The notes under the pieces: model-generated
Told to the model about the DNA's origin: nothing
The model's input: the letters and a program-made list of their open reading frames with translations, nothing else
Database searches by the model: none
NCBI RefSeq assembly: GCF_020012125.1
Contig: NZ_JAIFAG010000001.1
Span: 3,162,001-3,226,000 of the forward strand
Reading direction: 5' to 3'
DNA length: 64,000 bases
Origin: Hymenobacter psoromatis
GTDB taxonomy: Bacteria; Bacteroidota; Bacteroidia; Cytophagales; Hymenobacteraceae
Position numbers and translations under genes: made by a program
Shown here: positions 16,887 through 25,964 of the stretch, piece after piece
How the letters are laid out: each line of letters opens with the position of its first letter
How positions within the stretch are numbered: the stretch's first letter is position 1

Positions 16887-17972
16887 TTATTTTAATAAAC
16901 TGAACAGCTCGTTTACAATATCTTTTGTGGCGTCGGGGCGGGCTAGCTCATGCACGCGCCCGCTTAGCTGCTGCTGACGTGCCGGGTCGGCGAGCAAGCG
17001 CAGGGTTTCGTCGTAGAGGCGCTCGGGGGCGTGGGCATCGGTGATGAGCGCGGCTGCACCCTTACTCACGAGGGCCAGGGCATTTTTAGTCTGGTGGTCC
17101 TCAGCCACGTTGGGCGAAGGCACCAGCACACTGGCCTTACCCGTGAGGCAAAGCTCTGATACTGAGAGCGCCCCAGCCCGGCTGATAACCACGTCGGCGG
17201 CGGCGTAGGCCAAGTCCATTCGTCGGATGAATTCCAGCGCCTGGAAGTGGTCGGCGGCGTATGGCGCGGCCTGCACCTGTGCTTCGGGGTAGTACAATTT
17301 GCCGGTTTGCCAGAGTACTTGCACGCCAGCCTCGCGTAGCCGGGGTAAGGCAGCGGCGGTAGCCAGGTTGAGAGTGCGTGCGCCGAGGCTGCCGCCCACC
17401 ACGAGTAAGGTTTTTTTGGTGGGGTCGAGGTTGAAAAACTGCTGCGCTTCGGCGCGGCTGCCGTGCGCAATTTCAGCGCGTACGGGGTTACCGGTAAGCA
17501 CAATTTTATCGGCCGGGAAAAAATTTGCCATGCCCTCGTAAGCCACGCAGATTTTATTAACCCGGCGGCCCAGTAATTTATTAACTAAGCCAGCATAGGA
17601 GTTCTGCTCTTGAATCAGGCTCGGAATATGGCGCGAGGTAGCGGCCAGCAGCACTGGCGCGGAGGCATAGCCCCCTACCCCCACCACGGCATCGGGCCGA
17701 AATTCCTGAATTAATTTTCCCGCCTTGCGCACCGACCGAAACACGCGCACCGGGAACAAAATATTTTGCGGCGTGAGGCGGCGCTGCAAACCGGTAATAT
17801 CCAGCCCGACAATATCATAGCCAGCTTCGGGCACGCGCGTCATTTCCATGCGGCCGTTGGCCCCAACGAATAGAATATCCGCGTCGGGCTGCCGACGCCG
17901 GATTTCATTCGCAATGGCTACCGCCGGGAAAATATGCCCGCCCGTCCCGCCGCCGGAGATGATGAATTTCAT
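16887..17972 (-). CDS. murG: UDP-N-acetylglucosamine--undecaprenyl-PP-MurNAc-pentapeptide GlcNAc transferase
   Basis: 361 residues. MurG makes lipid II from lipid I on the inner face of the membrane. Signature segments are the N-terminal GGGTGGHIFPAVAIANEI, the central VVGGSLGARTLN, and the donor-binding ISRAGALSVSEL followed by VLVPSPNVAEDHQTKNA. Length is normal for the GT28 family. It sits between ftsW and murC; the spacer to ftsW carries a degenerate GTCATTG-type repeat. Confidence 0.97.
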   Translation of the reverse strand: MKFIISGGGTGGHIFPAVAIANEIRRRQPDADILFVGANGRMEMTRVPEAGYDIVGLDITGLQRRLTPQNILFPVRVFRSVRKAGKLIQEFRPDAVVGVGGYASAPVLLAATSRHIPSLIQEQNSYAGLVNKLLGRRVNKICVAYEGMANFFPADKIVLTGNPVRAEIAHGSRAEAQQFFNLDPTKKTLLVVGGSLGARTLNLATAAALPRLREAGVQVLWQTGKLYYPEAQVQAAPYAADHFQALEFIRRMDLAYAAADVVISRAGALSVSELCLTGKASVLVPSPNVAEDHQTKNALALVSKGAAALITDAHAPERLYDETLRLLADPARQQQLSGRVHELARPDATKDIVNELFSLLK

Positions 17973-18009
17973 GAGGTAATCACTTAGTGATTTTAGTCAA
18001 AATCGTTTG

Positions 18010-18094
18010 TCATTGCGCGCTTGCGAAGTAATCGCGTTTGCTCAGCTTGTTTGAATTTCTTCTACGTGCAATTATTGAGCAGGCTCACAATGAC
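18010..18094. repeat. Degenerate GTCATTGCG-type inverted repeat between ftsW and murG
   Basis: TTGTCATTGCGCGCTTGC near 18006-18023 pairs imperfectly with the GAGCAGGCTCACAATGACAA stretch near 18077-18096. It resembles the better-preserved elements at 21950-22006 and 43621-43692. Confidence 0.4.
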
Positions 18095-18103
18095 AAGTAA
18101 TAC

Positions 18104-19303
18104 CTACGCATACTGCGCGCGCTTGCTCGGGATGCGGAGCGTGTCGGCAGGTTCGCCGGTCATGGGGCGGGTTTCGCGCTCGCCACGACTCACGGCCAAG
18201 ATAATACCCACGCTTAAGCCTGTGAAAATAAGCGAAGTACCACCCATGCTAAGCATGGGCAGGGGTAGGCCCGTGACGGGGCCCAGGCCCACGGCCACGC
18301 CCATATTTACCATCGCCTGCAAGACCAAACTAAAGCACAAGCCCGCCGACAGCAGCCCGCCGAACGCGCCCTGGCTATTCATCACCGTTTTCAGTCCCCG
18401 ATAAAGAAAAGCGAGGTAGAGAAACAGCACCACCAGTCCGCCAAGCATGCCGTATTCTTCAATAATAATGGCGTAGATAAAGTCGGAATACGGGTGGGGC
18501 ATAATATTGCGCTCGGTGCTTTTACCGGGGCCTTTGCCGGTGAGGCCGCCGGTGGCGATGGCAATAAACGAGTGCTCCAGCTGGAAAGCGGGCTTTTTAT
18601 TCGGGTCGGAAAAATTCTCGACGCGCGACTGAACCGTTTTCCAGCGCTGGCCGGCCACCAGCCCTACCCCCCCCAGCGTAGCTCCAATGAGCACCATCAC
18701 CAGCATCTGCTTCATAGGTACCCGGCCAATAAACATGAGGAGCAAGCAGGTCAGAAACAGCAACAGCGCGGTAGAAGCATTCGACAAAACAATCAGCCCG
18801 CAAATAACTCCTACCCAGAGCATTACGGGCAGCAGCGTATTTTTAAAATCGTGCAGGTGCTGCTGGCGGCGGCTCAACATACTGGCCAGGTGCGAGATGA
18901 GCGCCAGCTTGGCCAGGTCGGAGGGCTGAAAGGTTTGATTAATTACCGGAATGGTGAGCCAGCGCGAGGCCCCGTTGGTTTCGCCGCCCATCAGGTAAGT
19001 GAATAGCAGCAGCGGCACCGAGAGCAGCAACGCGTAGAGCGACAGCCGTGAGTAGTGGCGATAATCGATGCGATGCGCTAGCCACATTAGGCCCAAACCC
19101 ATGAAAATCAGGCTAGTATGCTTGAGCACAATCATCTCGACTGAGCCCGTGCGGCCGTGCAACTCGTTGCGATACGCCAGCGTGCCGGTAGCCGAATACA
19201 CCACGGCGATACTGATGAGCGAAAATAAAATGACAATGGCCCACAAAATGGGGTCGCCCTTGAGGTTGCGTTGCAGCCAAGTGTGGGGGGTAGGGGTTTC
19301 CAT
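18104..19303 (-). CDS. ftsW: Septal peptidoglycan glycosyltransferase FtsW (SEDS family)
   Basis: 399 residues with about ten hydrophobic segments from residue 20 onward. SEDS features visible are GLMWLAHRIDYRHY near the third segment, the periplasmic loop with ATGGLTGKGPGKSTERNIMP, HPYSDFIYAIIIEEYGMLGG and the C-terminal TGLPLPMLSMGGTSLIFTG. FtsW polymerises lipid II in complex with the FtsI transpeptidase. The dcw position, between murD and murG, distinguishes it from RodA. It begins 20 nt after murD. Confidence 0.95.
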   Translation of the reverse strand: METPTPHTWLQRNLKGDPILWAIVILFSLISIAVVYSATGTLAYRNELHGRTGSVEMIVLKHTSLIFMGLGLMWLAHRIDYRHYSRLSLYALLLSVPLLLFTYLMGGETNGASRWLTIPVINQTFQPSDLAKLALISHLASMLSRRQQHLHDFKNTLLPVMLWVGVICGLIVLSNASTALLLFLTCLLLMFIGRVPMKQMLVMVLIGATLGGVGLVAGQRWKTVQSRVENFSDPNKKPAFQLEHSFIAIATGGLTGKGPGKSTERNIMPHPYSDFIYAIIIEEYGMLGGLVVLFLYLAFLYRGLKTVMNSQGAFGGLLSAGLCFSLVLQAMVNMGVAVGLGPVTGLPLPMLSMGGTSLIFTGLSVGIILAVSRGERETRPMTGEPADTLRIPSKRAQYA

Positions 19304-19323
19304 AAAGCGCAGAGTTGAGCAGA

Positions 19324-20715
19324 TTAAACTGATTTCGCGGATTCGGTTGATGCTAACGTTTGCACGGCAGCCATAAATTGGTGGCCGCGGTCTTCGTAAT
19401 TCTTAAACAGGTCGAAGCTGGCGCAGCAGGGCGAGAGCAACACCACATCGCCGGGGGCAGCCAGAGCGGCGGCGCGGCGCACGGCGTCGGCTATACTTTG
19501 CGTTTCTTCGAGATGAGGTACTACCCCCCCAAAGGCGGCGCGCAGCTTGGCATTGTCTACGCCCAGGCACACGAGGGCTTTTACTTTTTGCTGAGCCAGG
19601 GGCAACAGCGACGCGTAGTCGTTGCCCTTGTCGGTGCCACCGGCAATCCAGACAATGGGTCGCTTAACGCCGTCGAGGGCGTACCAGGCAGCCTCAACGT
19701 TGGTGGCTTTGCTGTCGTTTATATACTCCACCCCAGCTACTTGCGCTACCATTTGCAAGCGGTGGTCGGCATTGTGAAAAGTCGCCAGCGCATCTTCAAT
19801 CTGCGGGCAACCGACGCCAGCCACGCGGGCGGCGAGCACGGCGGCGAGCACATTCTGGCGATTGTGCTCGCCAATGAGCGGCGAGCGCGCAGTACTAATT
19901 TGCTCGGTGGGGCTATAGTAGCCGGGCATCAGGTCCACGCACAGCAGCTTTTGGGCTTCGTAGTAGCCCGCCAGCTGAAAATCGGAGCGATGGTGCAGGC
20001 TGAACGGCATTTGGTGCACCGGGCGCAGTGCTGCCTTAAAATAGCGCTGAATATTCTCGTCGTCGGCGTTGTAAATAAACGTGTCGTCGCTATCCTGCCG
20101 TAGCATAAGACGCAGCTTGGCCTGCGCGTACTCAGCCAGCGAATAGTTGTAGCGGTCGAGGTGGTCAGGCGTAATGTTGAGCAGCACCGCAATCCAGGGC
20201 TTGAAATACTGCACATTATCGAGCTGAAAGCTACTGACTTCCAGGACGTAGTATTCAAATTTATCCTCGATAACCAGTTCGGCTAGCGAGTAGCCGATAT
20301 TACCGGCCAAGCCCACGTTCAGGCCCGCTTCTTTTAGCAGGTGGTAGGTAAGGAGCGTAGTCGTGGTCTTACCGTTGGTACCGGTAATAGCAATAAAGCG
20401 CGCCTTGGTGTATCGGCTGGCAAACTCAATTTCGGAGACAATTGGGACTTTCTGTTTGCGTAGGGCCTTAATAACAGCCGCTTTTTCGGGGATGCCGGGG
20501 CTTTTGATTACTTGCTCGGCTTGCAGAATGCGGCCGAGCGAATGTTGATTTTCCTCAAATTCGATGCTGGCATCAGTTAGCTTTTGCTTGTAGTCGGGCT
20601 TGATTTCGCCGCGGTCGGACACGAATACGGCATATCCTTTGGCCTGCGCCAGCAGCGCGGCCCCTACTCCACTTTCGGCGGCTCCTAGGACAACAATATT
20701 TTTAGTATTGGTCAT
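19324..20715 (-). CDS. murD: UDP-N-acetylmuramoyl-L-alanine--D-glutamate ligase
   Basis: 463 residues. It adds D-glutamate to UDP-MurNAc-L-Ala. The N-terminal domain begins with IVVLGAAESGVGAALLAQ; the ATP loop is ITGTNGKTTTTLLTYHLL; then LEVSSFQLD, LNITPDHLDRY, and C-terminal YINDSKATNVEAAWYALDG and WIAGGTDKGNDY. The DSKATN and GGTDKG signatures are MurD-specific. It is followed closely by ftsW and preceded by mraY with a 6-nt gap, so all three are probably co-translated from one message. Confidence 0.97.
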   Translation of the reverse strand: MTNTKNIVVLGAAESGVGAALLAQAKGYAVFVSDRGEIKPDYKQKLTDASIEFEENQHSLGRILQAEQVIKSPGIPEKAAVIKALRKQKVPIVSEIEFASRYTKARFIAITGTNGKTTTTLLTYHLLKEAGLNVGLAGNIGYSLAELVIEDKFEYYVLEVSSFQLDNVQYFKPWIAVLLNITPDHLDRYNYSLAEYAQAKLRLMLRQDSDDTFIYNADDENIQRYFKAALRPVHQMPFSLHHRSDFQLAGYYEAQKLLCVDLMPGYYSPTEQISTARSPLIGEHNRQNVLAAVLAARVAGVGCPQIEDALATFHNADHRLQMVAQVAGVEYINDSKATNVEAAWYALDGVKRPIVWIAGGTDKGNDYASLLPLAQQKVKALVCLGVDNAKLRAAFGGVVPHLEETQSIADAVRRAAALAAPGDVVLLSPCCASFDLFKNYEDRGHQFMAAVQTLASTESAKSV

Positions 20716-20721
20716 AATGGC

Positions 20722-21942
20722 TTAACGCAATTTCAAGGTAACCAACGTAATGACGGCCAGCATAATACCTACAATCCAAAATCGCGATACAATCTTGGAT
20801 TCGTGGTAGCCCATTTTTTGGTAGTGGTGGTGCAGCGGCGACATGCGCAGCAGGCGGCGGCCCTCGCCATATTTGCGCCGGGTGTACTTAAACCAGCTCA
20901 CCTGCACGATAACCGACAGATTTTCAATTAGAAATACGCCGCATAAAACTGGAATTAATAGTTCCTTACGCACAGCCAGCGCCAGTACCGCGATAATGCC
21001 GCCCAGCGCTAGCGAGCCCGTATCACCCATAAAGACCTGCGCGGGGTAGGAATTATACCACAAAAACCCGATGCACGCCCCTACGAAAGCCGTACAAAAA
21101 ACCACCAATTCGCCCGAATCGGGAATAAACATAACATCCAGGTAATCAGCTAGCAAAGCATTACCACTCACGAACGCTAGAATGGCTAGCGTGACGCCAA
21201 TGATAGCCGAGGTACCAGCTGCTAGCCCGTCGAGGCCGTCGGTAATATTGGCACCGTTGCTCACGGCCGTGATAATGAGAATGACCAGCGGAACGTAAAG
21301 CAACCCGTAAAACTGCTTGAATACGAACTGTGCGTTGGAAAACAAGTCGCTGTAATTCAGCTCATTGTTTTTCATAAACGGCACCGTGGTAATGGTTAGG
21401 TGCACGTCCTTCCAGACCTTGCTGGCGTCGATAGCCGAGTACTGGCCGTTGGGCAGCAGGTATTCGCGCACCGTCACCTCATTGCTGTAGTAGAGTACCC
21501 AGCCCACCGTGAGGCCTAAACCAATCTGCCCCAGCACCTTAAATCGCCCGCTCAAGCCCTCTTTATTCTTGCGAAAAACCTTGATGTAGTCGTCCAGAAA
21601 CCCAATTAAACCCAGCCAGACCGTGCTGAGCAGCATCAGGATAATGTAGATATTGCGCAGCCGAGCAAAGAGTAGCACCGGCACCAAAATGGCCAGCAGA
21701 ATGATGAGGCCGCCCATCGTGGGCGTGCCTTTTTTCTCGTTCTGCCCCTGCAAGCCGAGGTCGCGGATGGTTTCGCCCACTTGCTTTTTTTGCAGCACGC
21801 GGATGAGCCGGCCCCCAAAAAACTGAGCGATAAGCAGCGACACAATAACCGAAAGCGCCGCCCGAAAGGTCGTGTACTGAAACACGCCCGCGCCGGGCAG
21901 GTGGTAGTGTTCGTGCAGGTAGCGAAAGAGGTAGTAGAGCAT
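20722..21942 (-). CDS. mraY: Phospho-MurNAc-pentapeptide translocase
   Basis: 406 residues, a polytopic membrane enzyme that transfers phospho-MurNAc-pentapeptide to undecaprenyl phosphate to make lipid I. Signatures: [16 protein letters not shown], the aspartate motif [34 protein letters not shown], and the C-terminal [19 protein letters not shown]. An insertion of about 40 residues between the third and fourth hydrophobic segments (around [20 protein letters not shown]) matches the longer Bacteroidota MraY. Confidence 0.97.
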   Translation of the reverse strand: MLYYLFRYLHEHYHLPGAGVFQYTTFRAALSVIVSLLIAQFFGGRLIRVLQKKQVGETIRDLGLQGQNEKKGTPTMGGLIILLAILVPVLLFARLRNIYIILMLLSTVWLGLIGFLDDYIKVFRKNKEGLSGRFKVLGQIGLGLTVGWVLYYSNEVTVREYLLPNGQYSAIDASKVWKDVHLTITTVPFMKNNELNYSDLFSNAQFVFKQFYGLLYVPLVILIITAVSNGANITDGLDGLAAGTSAIIGVTLAILAFVSGNALLADYLDVMFIPDSGELVVFCTAFVGACIGFLWYNSYPAQVFMGDTGSLALGGIIAVLALAVRKELLIPVLCGVFLIENLSVIVQVSWFKYTRRKYGEGRRLLRMSPLHHHYQKMGYHESKIVSRFWIVGIMLAVITLVTLKLR

Positions 21943-21949
21943 CTTGTTG

Positions 21950-22006
21950 AATTATGAGCCGTTCGTCATTACTTCGCAGGCTCGCAATGACGAACGGCTC
22001 ATAATT
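21950..22006. repeat. Perfect inverted repeat between murE and mraY
   Basis: 21-nt arms (21950-21970 and 21986-22006) with a 15-nt loop. It contains the GTCATT..AATGAC core seen at 43621-43692 and 57260-57299. It occupies almost the whole murE-mraY gap inside the dcw operon. Confidence 0.85.
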
Positions 22007-22008
22007 TT

Positions 22009-23481
22009 TTAATTTTTAATTTCAAGCAAAGCTGCGCGTAATTCTTCCCGGTCATCAAAATGCGTTTTCACGCCTTTGACTTCCTGGTAAGTCTCATGGC
22101 CTTTGCCGGCTACTAACACCAAGTCGGTGGGGCGTGCCAGGGCCACGGCGGCCCGAATGGCGGCGCGGCGGTCGGCAATAGTTTGGGTGTGGGCGTCGGT
22201 GGGGGGTAGGAGGCCAGCCTCCATCTGACGCAGAATGTCGAGCGGGTCCTCGTCGCGCGGGTTGTCGGAGGTCAGGATTACCTCGTCCGAAAGCTGGGCG
22301 GCGAGCCGGGCCATGATGGGGCGCTTGGTGGCGTCGCGGTTGCCGCCGCAGCCCACCACCGTGATGATGCGCTGCTCGGGCCGGCGCGTCTGGTGCAGGG
22401 TTTGGAGCACGTTTTCGAGCGCGTCGGGCGTGTGGGCATAGTCCACGAGGCCCGCGATGGACTGGCCCGGCACGGTCACCGGCTCAAAGCGGCCGGGCGC
22501 GGTAGTCAGGCCCGAGAGAATAGTCAGCGCCTCGGTCGGGTCCTCGCCCAGCAGCACGGCTGCGCCGTACACGGCCAGCAGGTTGTAGGCATTGAAGACG
22601 CCGATGAGCCGGAAATGCACCTCGCGGTCGTCTATTTCGAGCAGCAGGCCGTGCATCTCGTTGGCTATCAGCCGGGCGCGGAAGTCGGCGGCCGAGCGCA
22701 GCGAGTAGGTGGCGCGGCGGGCAGCCGTGTTTTGCAGCATCACCGGCCCGCGCTTGTCGTCGGCGTTGGTGAGGGCGAAGGCGGTGCGGGGCAGCGCGTC
22801 GAAAAAGCCTTTTTTGGCCTTCAGGTAGTTATCAAACGTGCCGTGATAGTCGAGATGGTCGTGGGTGAGGTTGGTGAAGAGGCCGCCCGCAAAGCGCAGC
22901 CCGCCTACCCGGTGCTGGGCCACGGCGTGGCTGCTCACCTCCATGCAGGCGTGGGTGCAGCCGGCAGCCACCATCTTGGCCAGCAGCTCGTTGAGGCGGA
23001 TGGCATCGGGCGTGGTGTGGGTGCTGGCCATGACGGTTTCGTCAATCTGGTTCTGCACCGTGCTCAGCAAGCCGGCGTGGTAGCCCAGCTCGCGTAGCAG
23101 CTTGTGCAGCAGGGTAGCGCAGGTGGTTTTGCCGTTGGTGCCGGTGATGCCTACCAGCACGAGCTGGCGCGAGGGGTGACCGTAGAATGCGCTGGCAATG
23201 GGCCCGAGCGCGGCGGCCGAGTCGGCCACCTGCACGTAGGTGGTAGCGGGATTCAGCTCGGCAGGCAACTCTTCGCAAATTATGACCCCTACCCCCTGCT
23301 GCACGGCCTGCCCGATGAACTTATGTCCATCGGTGGCGGTGCCGCGCAGGGCGCAGAACAGCATTCCCGGCCCGGCCTGGCGCGAGTCGAGGGTGAGGCC
23401 GGCCACGGGCACGTCGGGGTTGCCGTGCTGGGTCAGCACGTTGGTTTCGGCGAGCAGCGCAAAGAGGGGGAGGACGCTCAT
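22009..23481 (-). CDS. murE: UDP-MurNAc-L-Ala-D-Glu--meso-diaminopimelate ligase
   Basis: 490 residues. MurE adds the third peptide residue. The ATP loop is VGITGTNGKTTCATLLHKLL, followed by STHTTPDAIRLNELL and MEVSSHAVAQHRV. The amino-acid-recognition motif is DNPRDEDP, which marks specificity for meso-diaminopimelate, so the peptidoglycan is predicted to be the DAP type. Its ATG overlaps the ftsI stop codon (ATGA, 23478-23481), indicating translational coupling with the upstream gene. Confidence 0.97.
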   Translation of the reverse strand: MSVLPLFALLAETNVLTQHGNPDVPVAGLTLDSRQAGPGMLFCALRGTATDGHKFIGQAVQQGVGVIICEELPAELNPATTYVQVADSAAALGPIASAFYGHPSRQLVLVGITGTNGKTTCATLLHKLLRELGYHAGLLSTVQNQIDETVMASTHTTPDAIRLNELLAKMVAAGCTHACMEVSSHAVAQHRVGGLRFAGGLFTNLTHDHLDYHGTFDNYLKAKKGFFDALPRTAFALTNADDKRGPVMLQNTAARRATYSLRSAADFRARLIANEMHGLLLEIDDREVHFRLIGVFNAYNLLAVYGAAVLLGEDPTEALTILSGLTTAPGRFEPVTVPGQSIAGLVDYAHTPDALENVLQTLHQTRRPEQRIITVVGCGGNRDATKRPIMARLAAQLSDEVILTSDNPRDEDPLDILRQMEAGLLPPTDAHTQTIADRRAAIRAAVALARPTDLVLVAGKGHETYQEVKGVKTHFDDREELRAALLEIKN

Positions 23482-25964
23482 GCGGCTTTCTTGATTTTGG
23501 CAGGTGAAGCGGCCATTTTCGTCTTGGCTTTCGTTCTGGCGTCGGTTCCCGCAGCGGGCGCGGAGGAAGGCGCAGAAGTTCGCTGAGTCGTGCGGATTTC
23601 GGGCTTGTTGGTGCTCGTTTTTTTAGGCTTGGCTTCGGGCTTGGAAGGGGGGGTAGGGGCCGTTGCTTTCTCTTTGGCGGCCGGCTTAGGAGCTAGTTTG
23701 GCTGCACTGGGCTTCGTCGTTGACTTAGCCGCTTTACCAGGGCGGCTAACTTCGGCCGGAATGAGCAGCGTATTCTCCTCAATCTCGGTGTGCAGGGGCG
23801 CGGGTAGGGCCAGCGGGGCGGCGGTGGGGGCGGCGGTGGGCGTTAGCACTAGGCTCACAACCAAGCCGCGGCGGGCCGGGTCGCCGGGCGCTACCGACTG
23901 CTCGCGCACGCGGCCAGTGCCGCTGGCCTCCACCTTGATGCCCCGGTTTTCGAGCAGAAATAGCGCGTCACGCAGGGTGAGGCCGCGTGCGTCGGGCATG
24001 CGACCGGGGTGAGCCACGCTGGCATCGGGGCGCAGGGCCACGGTGCGGGCCACAAAGGCCGTGTCAACCGCGCGGGTGGCCCGCACCCATTCTTCGCCGC
24101 CGGTGGCGTGGGTCTGGCCGGGTAGGCCGATGCGGTCGCACACCAGCGCGATTTCCTGCTGCAAGCCGGCCCGCACCAGCGGTACCGGCGAGCGCCGGGC
24201 GGGCACCCGCGCCAGCATGGGCCGCTGGCTGGCCTGGTCGCGGGCCATGCAGCGGTCGGCCAGGTCGCGGAATACCGGCGCGGCCACGTCGCCGCCGTAG
24301 ATGCGGCCTTTGCTCGGCGAGTCAATCACCACAATGCAGCTATACTTAGGCTTATCAGCCGGAAAGAAGCCGCAGAAGCTGGTCGAATACGTCTTGGTAT
24401 ACTGGCCATTCTTGAACTTCCAGGCCGTGCCCGTCTTGCCCGCGATGCTATAATCCTTGGGCCGAATAGCCTTGGCGGTGCCTTGCAGTACTACCCCCTC
24501 CATCATGGCGTGCAGCTTGCGCAGCGTGGCATCGGAGCAGATTTTGGGGTTCAGCACCTGCGTGTCGAAGTGCTCTACCACTTGGTCGGCCTGCTTGATT
24601 TCCTTCACAATCATGGGTGCCACCTTCACGCCGCCGTTGGCCACAGCGTTGTAGAAGGCCAGCGTTTGCAGTGGGGCCAGCTTCAGCTCGTAGCCGATAC
24701 TCATCGTGGAGAGCGAAGTGCGGCTCCAGCTACGGTCCTTGGGGTCTTTCACGTAGGGGAGGGCCTCGCCGCTCATCTGAAAGCCCAGCGGCTTGTCGAG
24801 GCCAAATTTCTTGAGGTAGTCGGTGTAGCGCGACGGGTTGCCGGCAAAGTGCTCCTGCACCAGCCGCGCCACCCCAATGTTGCTCGATTTTTCAAACACT
24901 TGCTGCACCGTAATGCGGCCGTTGGCATGCGAGTCCGTCTTCACGGCCCCGCCAATGAGCATGCGACCGGGGCCGGTGTCCACCATATCGTCGAGCTGCA
25001 AATTGGGGTCGGCTTCCAGCACGGCCATCATCGAGGCCAGCTTAAAGGTCGAGCCCGGCTCGGTGCGGCCCTGGTCGGCAAAGGCGTAGTTGTAGTCCTC
25101 CTTGTACGTGCCATCGGCGGCGCGGCCGAGGTTGGCCACGGCCTTGATTTCGCCGGTTTTCACCTCCATCAGAATCACGCAGCCATACTTGGCATCGTTA
25201 GCCACCAGCGATTTATAGAGCGCATCCTCGGCCCCGTCTTGCAGGTTGATATCGAGCGTCGTTTTCACGTCGTAGCCCGGCTGGGGCTTGATTTCGGTGC
25301 CGTCGTACACTGGCTTAAAGCCCCCCGGCACGCGCTCAAACAGCGCCTCGCCAGCCTTGCCCGCCAGCTTTTGCTGGAAGGTGAATTCCAGGCCCGCGCC
25401 GTTCTTGTCCTCGTTCACGAAGCCTACCGTGCGTTGGGCCAGCCCCCCGAAGGGCCGGAAGCGCTTGTCCACTTTCTCAAAAATGGCCCCGCCCCGGCGC
25501 TTGGCCCGGAAGATGGGCCAACTCGCCAGCTCCTTCTTTTCCTGGAAATTAATCTGCCGCGAGTTCAGCCGAATGTAGCGCACATCGTGGTCGTTGTGCG
25601 CTTCCAGCAGCTTGCGCCGGTACTCCTGCACGCTGCGGTCCTGAAAAAAGTGCGCCAGGTGCCAGGCCAGCGAATCGACATTAGCAGTAAATGCGGCATC
25701 ATCGACCACGCCGGGGTCCCAGGCTACCCGGTAGAAGGGCAGCGAGGTCGCCATAATGCTCTCGTTATCCGAATAGATGTTGCCCCGCGTGGCCGGCACC
25801 GGCTGGTAGCTAATGCGGCGCTCCTGCTCCAGGGCGCGCCACTTGGCCCCCTCCTGGTACTGAATGCGCGAGATTTTCCAGGCCACCGCGCACGAGAATA
25901 GCGCTACCCCCAGAAACGCGAGCCGCACCCGCGTCACAATGGATTTCTTAACGCTGCTTTTCAT
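23478..25964 (-). CDS. ftsI: Septal transpeptidase FtsI/PBP3 with PASTA domain and long basic C-terminal tail
   Basis: 828 residues, longer than most FtsI. One N-terminal membrane segment (LAFLGVALFSCAVAWKI), then the dimerisation domain, then the transpeptidase with the SxxK motif STFKLASM (about Ser305), KSSNIGVARL (about 360) and GKTGTAWKF (about 510). One PASTA-like domain lies at about 650-715 (MPDARGLTLRDALFLLENRG). The last 110 residues are Ala, Lys, Pro and Thr only in large part, strongly basic and probably disordered; I know of no function for such a tail. The start overlaps the ftsL stop by 17 nt. Confidence 0.95.
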   Translation of the reverse strand: MKSSVKKSIVTRVRLAFLGVALFSCAVAWKISRIQYQEGAKWRALEQERRISYQPVPATRGNIYSDNESIMATSLPFYRVAWDPGVVDDAAFTANVDSLAWHLAHFFQDRSVQEYRRKLLEAHNDHDVRYIRLNSRQINFQEKKELASWPIFRAKRRGGAIFEKVDKRFRPFGGLAQRTVGFVNEDKNGAGLEFTFQQKLAGKAGEALFERVPGGFKPVYDGTEIKPQPGYDVKTTLDINLQDGAEDALYKSLVANDAKYGCVILMEVKTGEIKAVANLGRAADGTYKEDYNYAFADQGRTEPGSTFKLASMMAVLEADPNLQLDDMVDTGPGRMLIGGAVKTDSHANGRITVQQVFEKSSNIGVARLVQEHFAGNPSRYTDYLKKFGLDKPLGFQMSGEALPYVKDPKDRSWSRTSLSTMSIGYELKLAPLQTLAFYNAVANGGVKVAPMIVKEIKQADQVVEHFDTQVLNPKICSDATLRKLHAMMEGVVLQGTAKAIRPKDYSIAGKTGTAWKFKNGQYTKTYSTSFCGFFPADKPKYSCIVVIDSPSKGRIYGGDVAAPVFRDLADRCMARDQASQRPMLARVPARRSPVPLVRAGLQQEIALVCDRIGLPGQTHATGGEEWVRATRAVDTAFVARTVALRPDASVAHPGRMPDARGLTLRDALFLLENRGIKVEASGTGRVREQSVAPGDPARRGLVVSLVLTPTAAPTAAPLALPAPLHTEIEENTLLIPAEVSRPGKAAKSTTKPSAAKLAPKPAAKEKATAPTPPSKPEAKPKKTSTNKPEIRTTQRTSAPSSAPAAGTDARTKAKTKMAASPAKIKKAA

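Noticed and set aside
24483-25901. Long open frame (472 codons) on the plus strand opposite ftsI
   Set aside because: Antisense shadow in high-GC DNA; ftsI motifs are clear on the minus strand and the plus frame has no recognisable domain.
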